A stretch of DNA of 12,765 nt from Burkholderiales bacterium (GTDB lineage: Bacteria > Pseudomonadota > Gammaproteobacteria > Burkholderiales > Burkholderiaceae_C), in assembly GCA_947448105.1 (NCBI GenBank), contig CANFNE010000042.1, positions 1 through 12,765 of the forward strand, written 5' to 3'. Under the pieces are notes generated by a model. That model did not search any database. It saw only the letters and a list, made by a program, of their open reading frames with translations, and was not told the origin of the DNA. Both the position numbers and the translations under genes were made by a program. Shown in pieces: positions 1 to 6,009 of the stretch. The first letter of the stretch is position 1. Each line of letters starts with the position of its first letter.

Positions 1-469
1 CGGCCCGGCCGTGGGCGTGGGAACCACCATGCTGTTCCATTGCGACCTGGTCTACGCGGGCGACAACGCCGCGTTTTCCATGCCTTTCGTTAACCTGGGC
101 CTGTGCGCCGAAGCCGCGTCCAGCCTCTTGGCACCGCGCCTGATGGGCTACCACCGCGCCGCCGAAGCCTTGCTGCTGGGCGAGCCCTTTATGGCAGAGG
201 CCGCCATGGAAATGGGCCTGGTTAACCGCATCGTGCCCCCGACCGAGGCCAATAACCTGGCCCAAAGCCAGGCGCGCAAGCTCGCCGCCAAACCCCTGCC
301 TTCGCTGGTTGAGACCAAGCGCCTCATGAAAAAAGGCCAGATGGCCGAGGTGCTGGCGCAAATGGACGAAGAGGGTGCGAGCTTTGGCCGCCTGCTGCAA
401 GCGCCCCACGCCAAGGAAGCCTTTACCGCCTTCATGGAAAAGCGCAAGCCCGACTTCGCCAAGCTCTGA
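1..469 (+). CDS. Enoyl-CoA hydratase/isomerase family protein, 3' part (5' end outside window)
   Basis: This is the C-terminal 155 residues of a crotonase-fold protein, read in frame from base 2 and ending in TGA at 467-469. The first visible residues, GPAVGVGTTM, match the glycine-rich segment carrying the second oxyanion-hole NH. The pattern CDLVYAGDNAAFSMPFVNLGL is typical of the family. The two glutamates used by classical enoyl-CoA hydratases (in GGGCEL and QPE contexts) are absent: the matching positions read GVGTTM and MPF. Instead a glutamate sits in LGLCAEAASS (fragment residue 37), where Delta3-Delta2-enoyl-CoA isomerases carry their catalytic acid. I therefore infer an isomerase that moves a cis/trans-3 double bond into the 2-enoyl position for beta-oxidation. 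The C-terminus (VETKRLMKK, then EAFTAFMEKRKPDF) is normal, so the protein looks intact apart from the window edge. It lies upstream of a tetR gene in the same direction, with a 78-nt gap. Confidence 0.9.
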   Translation, partial: GPAVGVGTTMLFHCDLVYAGDNAAFSMPFVNLGLCAEAASSLLAPRLMGYHRAAEALLLGEPFMAEAAMEMGLVNRIVPPTEANNLAQSQARKLAAKPLPSLVETKRLMKKGQMAEVLAQMDEEGASFGRLLQAPHAKEAFTAFMEKRKPDFAKL

Positions 470-490
470 GCGCCCGGTTCGTCCGGGAGG

Positions 491-526
491 GGTATTTTTG
501 CCAAGCAAGCGCTTGCTAAAAATACC
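491..526. promoter_or_regulatory. Extended inverted repeat, probable TetR-family operator
   Basis: A perfect 14-bp palindrome, AGCAAGCGCTTGCT, lies at 504-517. Outside it are perfectly complementary 9-nt arms, GGTATTTTT (491-499) and AAAAATACC (518-526). Four unpaired bases (500-503) separate only the left arm from the core. The element lies in the 78-nt gap ahead of the tetR gene and overlaps the proposed -35 of its promoter. Spaced palindromes of this kind next to a tetR gene are the usual autoregulatory operators of the family, so binding by the adjacent regulator is the natural inference. The A/T arms around a GC core could also fold as a hairpin in the upstream transcript and end the enoyl-CoA isomerase mRNA, a possible double role. 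Confidence 0.6.
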
Positions 527-541
527 GGGCTTTGGTATGGT
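513..541 (+). promoter_or_regulatory. Putative sigma-70 promoter of tetR, possibly giving a leaderless mRNA
   Basis: TTGCTA at 513-518 and TATGGT at 536-541 are separated by 17 nt, the optimal sigma-70 spacing. The -35 hexamer lies inside the right half of the palindrome, so a bound repressor would block polymerase. Transcription would be expected about 6-8 nt after the -10, which is at or next to the ATG at 548. No Shine-Dalgarno sequence is visible before that ATG. The hexamers are moderate matches to consensus and no experiment supports them. Confidence 0.4.
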
Positions 542-547
542 TGCGCC

Positions 548-1231
548 ATGCCCGCGCACACTGCCACCGCCCCCAGCCCTCCGCCAGAAGCCAGCCTGCG
601 CTCTGCGCCTTTGCGTGCGCGCGGCAGGCCGCGCAAGACCCTGCTAGAACGCGACGACGGCAACCGCCGTGCCGCCTTGTTGCGCGCCGCAGCCGCCCTG
701 TTTCGCAGCCAGGGCTTTGCTGCCACCACCACGCGCGACATTGCGGCGGCCGCGGGCATGCAAAGCGGCTCGCCCTTCTACCATTTCAAAAGCAAGGACG
801 CGCTGCTGTTTGCCGTGATGCAAGAAGGCATGCACGCCGCATTGGCGCGCCAGCGCGCCGCGCTGCCAGCCACCGCCAGCGGCTCGCCCCAAGCGCAGTT
901 GCGCGGCCTGGTGCAAACCCATTTCCAGGTGCTGCTCGGGCCTGACAGCGACTTCATTCCGGTGATGCTCTACGAGTCCCGCTCGCTCAACAGCGCGCAG
1001 CGCACCGCGCTGTCCGCGTTGCAAAGCGAATACGAGGCCCTGTGGACGCCGGTGCTGTCCGCGCTGCACACCAGCGGCGCCCTGCGCGCGCCCGTGGGGC
1101 TGGCACGGCTGCTCATGCTCGGGGCACTGAACTGGTCGGTGCAGTGGTTTGACGCCGGCAAGAGCGCCACGGTGGACGACTTGGTCGATGCCGCCCTGGC
1201 CCTGTTCGTGGGCGAAGCAACCACCTCTTAA
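548..1231 (+). CDS. TetR/AcrR family transcriptional regulator
   Basis: This is a 227-residue one-component regulator. After a basic, proline-rich leader of about 38 residues (containing RARGRPRK) comes the classic TetR DNA-binding domain: RAALLRAAAALFRSQGF (about 41-57) and the helix-turn-helix TTTRDIAAAAGMQSGSPFYHFKSKDALL (about 60-87; its YHFKSKDAL signature is diagnostic). The remaining 140 residues are alpha-helical and would form the ligand-binding and dimerisation domain. In such catabolic settings the ligand is often an acyl-CoA; that is inference. The ATG at 548 has no ribosome-binding site and lies about 7 nt after a candidate -10, so leaderless translation is possible. The gene sits 20 nt upstream of the SDR gene and probably represses itself and the downstream acyl-CoA operon through the palindrome at 491-526. 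It resembles regulators of fatty-acid or branched-chain acyl-CoA degradation but cannot be assigned to a named one. Confidence 0.9.
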   Translation: MPAHTATAPSPPPEASLRSAPLRARGRPRKTLLERDDGNRRAALLRAAAALFRSQGFAATTTRDIAAAAGMQSGSPFYHFKSKDALLFAVMQEGMHAALARQRAALPATASGSPQAQLRGLVQTHFQVLLGPDSDFIPVMLYESRSLNSAQRTALSALQSEYEALWTPVLSALHTSGALRAPVGLARLLMLGALNWSVQWFDAGKSATVDDLVDAALALFVGEATTS

Positions 1232-1251
1232 TTTTTTTGACCGAGGTTTTT

Positions 1252-2175
1252 ATGAGTTACGCATCCATCTTCGCGCCCGGCCTGTTTGCCGGCAAAGTCG
1301 TCGTCGTCACCGGGGGCGGCTCGGGCATTGGCCGCTGTGTGGCGCACGAGCTGGCCTCACTTGGCGCACGCGTAGCGCTCTTGGGCCGCAAGGTGGACAA
1401 GCTGCACAAAGTGGCCGATGAAATCGCCCAGGACTGCGCCACCAGCGGTGGCAGCGCCAGCACCCATGTCTGCGACATCCGCCACGAAGACGCGGTGCGC
1501 AGCACGGTGGCGGCCATCGTGGCGCAGCACGGCGCCATTGACGGCCTGGTTAACAACGCGGGCGGCCAGTACATGACGCCGCTCGAATCCATCAGCGCCA
1601 AGGGATGGGAGGCGGTGGTCAACACCAACCTCACCGGCGGCTTTTTGATGGCGCGCGAGTGCTACACCCAGTCCATGGCAAAACACGGCGGCGCCATCGT
1701 CAACATCGTGGCCGACATGTGGGGCTCCATGCCCGGCATGGGCCACAGCGGTGCGGCCCGCGCCGGCATGGTCAGCCTCACCGAGACGGCCGCCGCCGAA
1801 TGGGCCGGCGCCGGCGTGCGCGTCAACGCGGTGGCGCCGGGCTATATCGCCTCTAGCGGCATGGACCATTACCCGCCCGAGGCCGGCCCCATGCTGCGCG
1901 CCATGGCCAAGACCGTGCCACTGGGGCGCTTTGGCACCGAGGCCGAAACCGCGGCGGGCATCGTGTTCTTGCTCAGCCCGGCGGCCGCCTTTATCAGCGG
2001 CAGCACGTTGCGCATCGATGGCGCCCGCCCGCAAGTTCGCATGGGCTGGCCCATGACAGTGGCCAGTGCCAAGACACAAACGCGCGCGTCCATCGCCCCG
2101 TTCGACGGCTTTCACCGGGCCACCACGCCACAGGTATTTGCCGCACCTGCCCAGGCATCCCCGGAATCCAAATAA
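1252..2175 (+). CDS. SDR family oxidoreductase, enoyl-/dienoyl-CoA reductase-like
   Basis: This is a 307-residue Rossmann-fold short-chain dehydrogenase/reductase. The cofactor motif TGGGSGIG is at about 20-27, LGRK at 44-47 follows beta2 and suggests NADP preference, NNAG is at 101-104, and the sugar-binding NAVAPGYI is at about 192-199. Where classical SDRs have YxxxK, this protein reads HSGAARAG (165-172), so Tyr and Lys are replaced by Ser166 and Arg170. The same wording occurs in peroxisomal trans-2-enoyl-CoA reductase (PECR), and the related 2,4-dienoyl-CoA reductases also lack the Tyr. The likely job is therefore NADPH-dependent reduction of an unsaturated acyl-CoA, inferred from motif likeness. 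About 45 residues extend beyond the usual SDR end (after about residue 262) and look unstructured. I chose ATG 1252 because GAGG at 1243-1246 lies 5 nt before it; a TTG at 1237 would add five residues without an RBS. Confidence 0.9.
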   Translation: MSYASIFAPGLFAGKVVVVTGGGSGIGRCVAHELASLGARVALLGRKVDKLHKVADEIAQDCATSGGSASTHVCDIRHEDAVRSTVAAIVAQHGAIDGLVNNAGGQYMTPLESISAKGWEAVVNTNLTGGFLMARECYTQSMAKHGGAIVNIVADMWGSMPGMGHSGAARAGMVSLTETAAAEWAGAGVRVNAVAPGYIASSGMDHYPPEAGPMLRAMAKTVPLGRFGTEAETAAGIVFLLSPAAAFISGSTLRIDGARPQVRMGWPMTVASAKTQTRASIAPFDGFHRATTPQVFAAPAQASPESK

Positions 2176-2202
2176 ACCAGACCAACCCCCAGGAGACAAA
2201 CC

Positions 2203-3375
2203 ATGCAGTGGACCCACGAACACCTCGAAATCCAAAAAACCCTCAAGCGCTTTATTGACGCCGAGATCAACCCCCATGTGGACGAATGGGAGGCCGCTGA
2301 AATATTCCCCGCCCACGAGGTGTTCAAAAAGCTCGGCAATCTGGGCCTTTTGGGCCTGACCAAGCCCGAGGCCCATGGCGGCGCCGGGCTCGACTACAGC
2401 TACGGCCTGGCCATGGCCGAGGCGCTGGGCCACATCCATTGCGGCGGTATTCCCATGGCCATTGGCGTGCAAACCGATATGTGCACGCCGGCGCTGGCGC
2501 GCTTTGGCAGCGAAGAGTTGCAACGCGAATTCCTGGCCCCCGCCATTGCCGGTGACATGGTGGGCTGCATTGGCGTGAGCGAACCCGGCGCGGGCAGTGA
2601 CGTGTCCGCCATCAAGACGGTCGCGCGCAAGGATGGCGACGACTATGTGATTACCGGCCAGAAGATGTGGATCACCAACAGCCTGCAGGCCGACTGGATG
2701 TGCATGCTGGTCAACACCGGTGAAGGGCCCGCCCACAAAAACAAAAGCCTGGTGATGGTGCCCCTGCGCGAAGGCGGCAAGCTGCGCCCGGGCATCGAAG
2801 TGGCCCAAAAAATCCGCAAGATCGGCATGAACGCCAGCGACACCGGTTTGCTCTACTTTGACGAAGTGCGCGTGCCCCAGCGCAACCGCATCGGCGCCGA
2901 GGGACATGGCTTTATCTACCAAATGCAGCAGTTCCAGGAAGAACGCCTGTGGGCGGCGGCCAGCTGCCTGCAGTCCTTGAGCAACTGCATCGGCTGGACC
3001 ATGGAATGGGCGCAGGAGCGCAAGCTCTTTGGCGCCACCCTGGCCGACCAGCAGTGGGTGCAGTTCCGGCTGGCCGAGATGAAAACCGACTTGGAAGCCC
3101 TGCGCGCGCTCACCTACCGCGCCTGCGAGATGTACGTGGGCGGCCAAGACGTGCTCGAGCTCGCGTCCATGGGCAAGCTGCTGGCCGGGCGCCTGAACCG
3201 GACCATTCCCGACGGCTGCCTGCAGTTTTGGGGCGGCATGGGCTACACCTGGGAAAACAAGGTCTCGCGCATGTTCCGCGATGGCCGCCTGGGGTCGATT
3301 GGCGGCGGCGCCGACGAGGTCATGCTCGGCATCATCGCCAAGACCATGGGCGTGGCCAAGCGCCCGCAGCGCTGA
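2203..3375 (+). CDS. Acyl-CoA dehydrogenase (first of two), AtuD/citronellyl-CoA dehydrogenase-like
   Basis: This 390-residue flavoprotein would oxidise an acyl-CoA to the trans-2-enoyl-CoA, passing electrons to ETF. The helical N-domain covers about 1-120. The middle beta-domain has the signatures CIGVSEPGAGSDV (122-134) and KMWITNS (154-160). The C-terminal helical domain contains ERKLFG (272-277), needed for FAD and dimer contacts, and GGMGYTWENKVSR (344-356). Two glutamates occupy known catalytic-base positions: Glu247 in QEERL (the isovaleryl/long-chain type site) and Glu351 in YTWEN (the medium-chain type site). The wording (DYSYGLAMAEALGH, HCGGIPMAIGVQTDM) is close to what I recall of Pseudomonas AtuD, so a branched or isoprenoid acyl-CoA substrate is possible but not shown. 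AGGAG at 2191-2195 lies 7 nt before the ATG. The gene follows the SDR by 27 nt and precedes the next dehydrogenase by 8 nt. Confidence 0.93.
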   Translation: MQWTHEHLEIQKTLKRFIDAEINPHVDEWEAAEIFPAHEVFKKLGNLGLLGLTKPEAHGGAGLDYSYGLAMAEALGHIHCGGIPMAIGVQTDMCTPALARFGSEELQREFLAPAIAGDMVGCIGVSEPGAGSDVSAIKTVARKDGDDYVITGQKMWITNSLQADWMCMLVNTGEGPAHKNKSLVMVPLREGGKLRPGIEVAQKIRKIGMNASDTGLLYFDEVRVPQRNRIGAEGHGFIYQMQQFQEERLWAAASCLQSLSNCIGWTMEWAQERKLFGATLADQQWVQFRLAEMKTDLEALRALTYRACEMYVGGQDVLELASMGKLLAGRLNRTIPDGCLQFWGGMGYTWENKVSRMFRDGRLGSIGGGADEVMLGIIAKTMGVAKRPQR

Positions 3376-3383
3376 GCACCGCC

Positions 3384-4538
3384 ATGCAGACCACCACCAG
3401 CCCTGAAGAAACCACCCACCTGCAGAGTAGCGCCCAGCGCTTTGTGCGCCAAGAGGTGGCGCCCCACCTGGCCGATTGGGAGGCGGCGCAGGCGTTTCCG
3501 CGCAGCCTGTATGGCCGCGCCGCCGATCTGGGCTGGCTCGGTTTGGGTTACCCGGAGCACCTGGGTGGCACCCCGGCACCCACCGCTTTGCGCAATGTCT
3601 TGACCGAAACGCTGGCGTGCGAGAGTGGCAGCGGCGGTCTGATGGCCAGCCTGTTTAGCCACAATATCGGCCTGCCGCCGGTGCTGCGCTGGGGTTCAGA
3701 CGCCTTGCAGCGCGAGGTGATACCGCCCGTGCTGCGCGGCGAAAAAATTGCCGCGCTGGCCATTACCGAGCCCGGCGGCGGCACCGACGTGGCGGCCCTG
3801 CGCACCACCGCGCGCCTGGACGGCGACCAGTATGTGGTGGACGGTGAAAAAGTCTTTATCACCTCCGGTATGCGCGCCGACTATCTGACAGTCGCGGTGC
3901 GCACTGACGCGGGCAACAAGGGGCGCGGCGGCATTTCCATGCTGGTGGTGCCCGGTGACGCGCCAGGTTTGTCGCGCAGCCCTTTGGAAAAAATGGGCTG
4001 GCATTGTTCGGACACCGCGCACCTGCGCTTTGACGGCGTGCGCGTGCCTGCGCGTTTTTTGGTGGGGCAAGAGGGCAGCGGCTTCAAGATGATCATGGGC
4101 AACTTCAACGGCGAGCGCCTGTCCATGGCTGTCATGGCCCTGGGTTTTGCCGAATGCTGCTACCGCGAGGCGCTGGACTGGGCCCGCACACGCAAAACCT
4201 TTGGCAGCGCGCTCCTAGACCACCAGGTGGTGCGCCACAAGCTCATGGACATGAAAATGCGCATCGAATCCACCCGCGCCTGGGTGGACGCCGTCACCCG
4301 GCGCCTGGACGCGGGCGACGAGGGGGCGGAGTGGGTGTCGCAGGTCTGCCTGCTGAAAAACCATTCCACCCAGACCATGCAGTTTTGCGCCGACCAGGGT
4401 GTGCAAATTTTGGGCGGCATGGGCTTTATGCGCGGCACGGCCTGTGAGCGCATCTACCGCGAGGTCAAGGTCATGATGATTGGCGGCGGCGCCGAAGAAA
4501 TCATGAAAGAGTTGGCTTCGCGCCAACTCGGGCTGTGA
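3384..4538 (+). CDS. Acyl-CoA dehydrogenase (second of two)
   Basis: This 384-residue acyl-CoA dehydrogenase is clearly divergent from its upstream neighbour. Its signatures are LAITEPGGGTDVAALR (125-140), KVFITSGMRADY (156-167), TRKTFGSALLDHQVV (269-283) and GGMGFMRGTACERIYRE (344-360). The likely catalytic base is Glu244 in NGERL. The medium-chain-type position in the GGMGF loop is Gly351, so only the long-chain/isovaleryl-type base is present. All domains are present at normal length. The frame stays open far upstream into the first dehydrogenase gene. ATG 3384 is chosen because it is 8 nt after the previous stop and gives an N-terminus of family length. Its ribosome-binding site is poor (GCTGAG), suggesting translational coupling to the upstream gene. 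The substrate is unknown. Tandem dehydrogenases in one operon usually serve successive steps or different chain lengths; formation of a mixed oligomer is possible but speculative. Confidence 0.92.
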   Translation: MQTTTSPEETTHLQSSAQRFVRQEVAPHLADWEAAQAFPRSLYGRAADLGWLGLGYPEHLGGTPAPTALRNVLTETLACESGSGGLMASLFSHNIGLPPVLRWGSDALQREVIPPVLRGEKIAALAITEPGGGTDVAALRTTARLDGDQYVVDGEKVFITSGMRADYLTVAVRTDAGNKGRGGISMLVVPGDAPGLSRSPLEKMGWHCSDTAHLRFDGVRVPARFLVGQEGSGFKMIMGNFNGERLSMAVMALGFAECCYREALDWARTRKTFGSALLDHQVVRHKLMDMKMRIESTRAWVDAVTRRLDAGDEGAEWVSQVCLLKNHSTQTMQFCADQGVQILGGMGFMRGTACERIYREVKVMMIGGGAEEIMKELASRQLGL

Positions 4539-4548
4539 CAATAGGTGC

Positions 4549-5064
4549 ATGAACAAAAAACCAGTCTCTGGCGCGGATGCTGCGCCTGCCACAGAGCCAA
4601 TACCCGTCGTCTTTGAAGAAGAATTCGTCAGTGGACTGAAGCAAATCTTCGAAGAGCGCATCGTCTTCAACCAACTGCTGGGTTTGAGAATCACCTCGCT
4701 GGAGCCCAGCCGCGTGGTCGCCCGCATCGACATGCGGCCCGAGCTGGTCGGGCACTTTGCCTTTAACCGGGTGCACGGCGGCGTGATCAGCGCCGGTTTG
4801 GACGCCATGGGCGGCCTGGCCGTCATGGCCGCCATTGGCGCGCGCCACATGGACGAGACGCCCCTGCAGCGCTTGCACCGCTTTGGCAAACTCGGCACCA
4901 TTGATTTGCGCATTGACTACCTGCGCCCCGGCATCAGCCCGTATTTTGAGCTGCACGCCCACGTGCTGCGTCTGGGTTCGCGCGTGGCCAGCACCCGCAT
5001 GGAGTTTTTGGGCGCCGACGGCACCTTGTTTTCTACCGGGGCGGCGGCGTATATCGTGTCGTGA
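4549..5064 (+). CDS. Hotdog-fold thioesterase (PaaI-like)
   Basis: This 171-residue single-domain hotdog-fold protein has a disordered N-terminus of about 20 residues. The helix entry is FNQLLGLRITSLEPSRVVARIDM (40-62). The active-site signature NRVHGGVISAGLDAMGGLAVMAA (73-95) has His76-Gly77-Gly78 and Asp85 on the central helix, as in PaaI/acyl-CoA thioesterases. The C-terminal strands include GTIDLRIDYLRPG and ASTRMEFLG. It would hydrolyse a CoA thioester, freeing CoA or removing dead-end acyl-CoAs made by the pathway; the substrate is inferred only from the operon. It starts 10 nt after the second dehydrogenase stop, preceded by ATAGGTG as a modest RBS. It is the last gene of the operon, before the terminator at 5092-5119. 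The catalytic pattern is intact. Confidence 0.85.
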   Translation: MNKKPVSGADAAPATEPIPVVFEEEFVSGLKQIFEERIVFNQLLGLRITSLEPSRVVARIDMRPELVGHFAFNRVHGGVISAGLDAMGGLAVMAAIGARHMDETPLQRLHRFGKLGTIDLRIDYLRPGISPYFELHAHVLRLGSRVASTRMEFLGADGTLFSTGAAAYIVS

Positions 5065-5091
5065 TCGGCGCACCGCCTGGGCGGCGCCCAT

Positions 5092-5119
5092 AAAAAAAGG
5101 CCCTTTAAGGGCCTTTTTT
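5092..5119. terminator. Bidirectional intrinsic terminator between convergent operons
   Basis: A hairpin GGCCCTT-T-AAGGGCC (5099-5113) is flanked by seven A on the left (5092-5098) and six T on the right (5114-5119). Each strand therefore has a GC-rich stem followed by a U tract. It lies 27 nt after the thioesterase stop on the plus strand and 18 nt after the rpoZ stop on the minus strand, exactly where two converging transcripts need to end. Confidence 0.9.
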
Positions 5120-5137
5120 GTTGCTGGCAAAGGCGCC

Positions 5138-5341
5138 TTATAAGGGCACTTTTTTCAGCATTTCGATGCCAATTTTGCCGGCCGCGATTTCGCGCAGGGC
5201 AGTGACGGCGGGTTTGTTCTTGCTTTCGATCTTGGGCGTGTGGCCTTGGCTGAGCATGCGCGCGCGGTAGGTGGCGGCCAGCACCAGTTGGAAACGGTTG
5301 GGAATCTGCTCAAGGCAGTCTTCGACGGTGATGCGGGCCAT
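5138..5341 (-). CDS. rpoZ: DNA-directed RNA polymerase subunit omega
   Basis: This 67-residue protein begins MARITVEDCLEQIPNRFQLVLAATYRAR, the highly conserved N-terminus of the omega subunit. The VLAATYRAR segment and the TALREIAAGKI segment further on match the conserved core. Omega binds the beta' subunit, helps assemble RNA polymerase and, in proteobacteria, forms part of a ppGpp site. The betaproteobacterial protein is typically 65-70 residues, so this one is full length. GGAGA lies 6 nt upstream of the ATG. The gene follows gmk by 14 nt and is the last gene before the shared terminator. The spoT/rsh gene commonly found after rpoZ is missing at this place. Confidence 0.97.
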   Translation of the reverse strand: MARITVEDCLEQIPNRFQLVLAATYRARMLSQGHTPKIESKNKPAVTALREIAAGKIGIEMLKKVPL

Positions 5342-5355
5342 GGGATTCTCCGAAA

Positions 5356-5979
5356 TTACAAGGGGATGTTGAGCGCCTGGAACGTTGCGGCTCTGGCGCG
5401 CGCCTGCGCCACAAATTTGAGCCGCTGGGAGTGAACGATCGCCTTGAGGTCAAAAAGCGCGCGGTCAAACAACGCATTGATTATAACGAAGTCGAATTTT
5501 TGGGCCTGCGCCACCTCAACCGCGGCATTTTTCATGCGCAACTCAATCGTCTCGGGCGCGTCCTCGCCCCGGCGCTCAAGCCGCGCGCGCAGCTCTTCCC
5601 AGCTCGGTGGCAAGATGAAGATGCACACGGCGTTGGAAAAAGTCTGCTTGATCTGGACTGCGCCCTGGAAGTCGATTTCCAGAATCACATCGGCGCCCAT
5701 GGCCATGCGGTCTTCGATGGCCTTTTTGGAAGTGCCGTAGCGGTGGTTGTGCACATGGGCCCATTCGACAAAGGCGTCGGCGGCCACCATGGCGTCAAAT
5801 TCTTGTTCGGAGACAAAAAAGTACTCGCGCCCGTGCTTTTCCTGGCCGCGTGGCGCGCGCGTGGTGTGCGACACCGAGGGCTGCACATGGGAGTCGAGTT
5901 CCAGCAAGGCGTTGACCAGGCTGGACTTGCCCGCGCCACTGGGCGCTGCCACAACAAAAAGGTTTCCGGGGTAATCCAT
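5356..5979 (-). CDS. gmk: Guanylate kinase
   Basis: This 207-residue enzyme catalyses ATP + GMP to ADP + GDP in guanine nucleotide synthesis and salvage. The P-loop APSGAGKSS is at 12-20. The GMP-binding residues are in SHTTRAPR (37-44), REYFFV (51-56, Tyr53), VEWAHV (71-76, Glu72) and YGTS (81-84). The lid and C-terminal region (RLERRGEDAPETIELRM) is intact. The length equals that of the E. coli enzyme. The frame continues up to a TTG at 5997, but ATG 5979 (MDYPGNLF) matches the family start and has a CTGAG-type RBS. The gene lies 30 nt after the yicC stop and 14 nt before rpoZ in a three-gene minus-strand operon. Its product feeds GTP and ppGpp pools, in keeping with the neighbouring omega subunit. 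Confidence 0.97.
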   Translation of the reverse strand: MDYPGNLFVVAAPSGAGKSSLVNALLELDSHVQPSVSHTTRAPRGQEKHGREYFFVSEQEFDAMVAADAFVEWAHVHNHRYGTSKKAIEDRMAMGADVILEIDFQGAVQIKQTFSNAVCIFILPPSWEELRARLERRGEDAPETIELRMKNAAVEVAQAQKFDFVIINALFDRALFDLKAIVHSQRLKFVAQARARAATFQALNIPL

Positions 5980-6009
5980 AGCGCGACTCAGGGTCAAAAA
6001 AGCGGGTCT

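Noticed and set aside
2244..2252. AAGCGCTT inside the first acyl-CoA dehydrogenase, resembling the core of the tetR operator
   Set aside because: Only 8 bp match, it encodes the ordinary LKRF residues and lacks the extended arms; probably chance.
1357..3579. Very long open frame on the minus strand (740 codons)
   Set aside because: It lies antisense to the SDR and first acyl-CoA dehydrogenase genes, which have clear family motifs. The translation is His/Gly/Ala-rich without recognisable domains, a typical shadow of high third-position GC coding.
3384..4538. The two dehydrogenases as one split or fused gene, because the second frame stays open far into the first
   Set aside because: Each has a complete set of acyl-CoA dehydrogenase domains, and a clear TGA and ATG separate them by 8 nt.
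5130..5139. 10-bp palindrome AAGGCGCCTT at the rpoZ stop
   Set aside because: It overlaps the end of the coding region and the nearby bidirectional terminator explains the hairpin needs; a palindrome this short is expected by chance.
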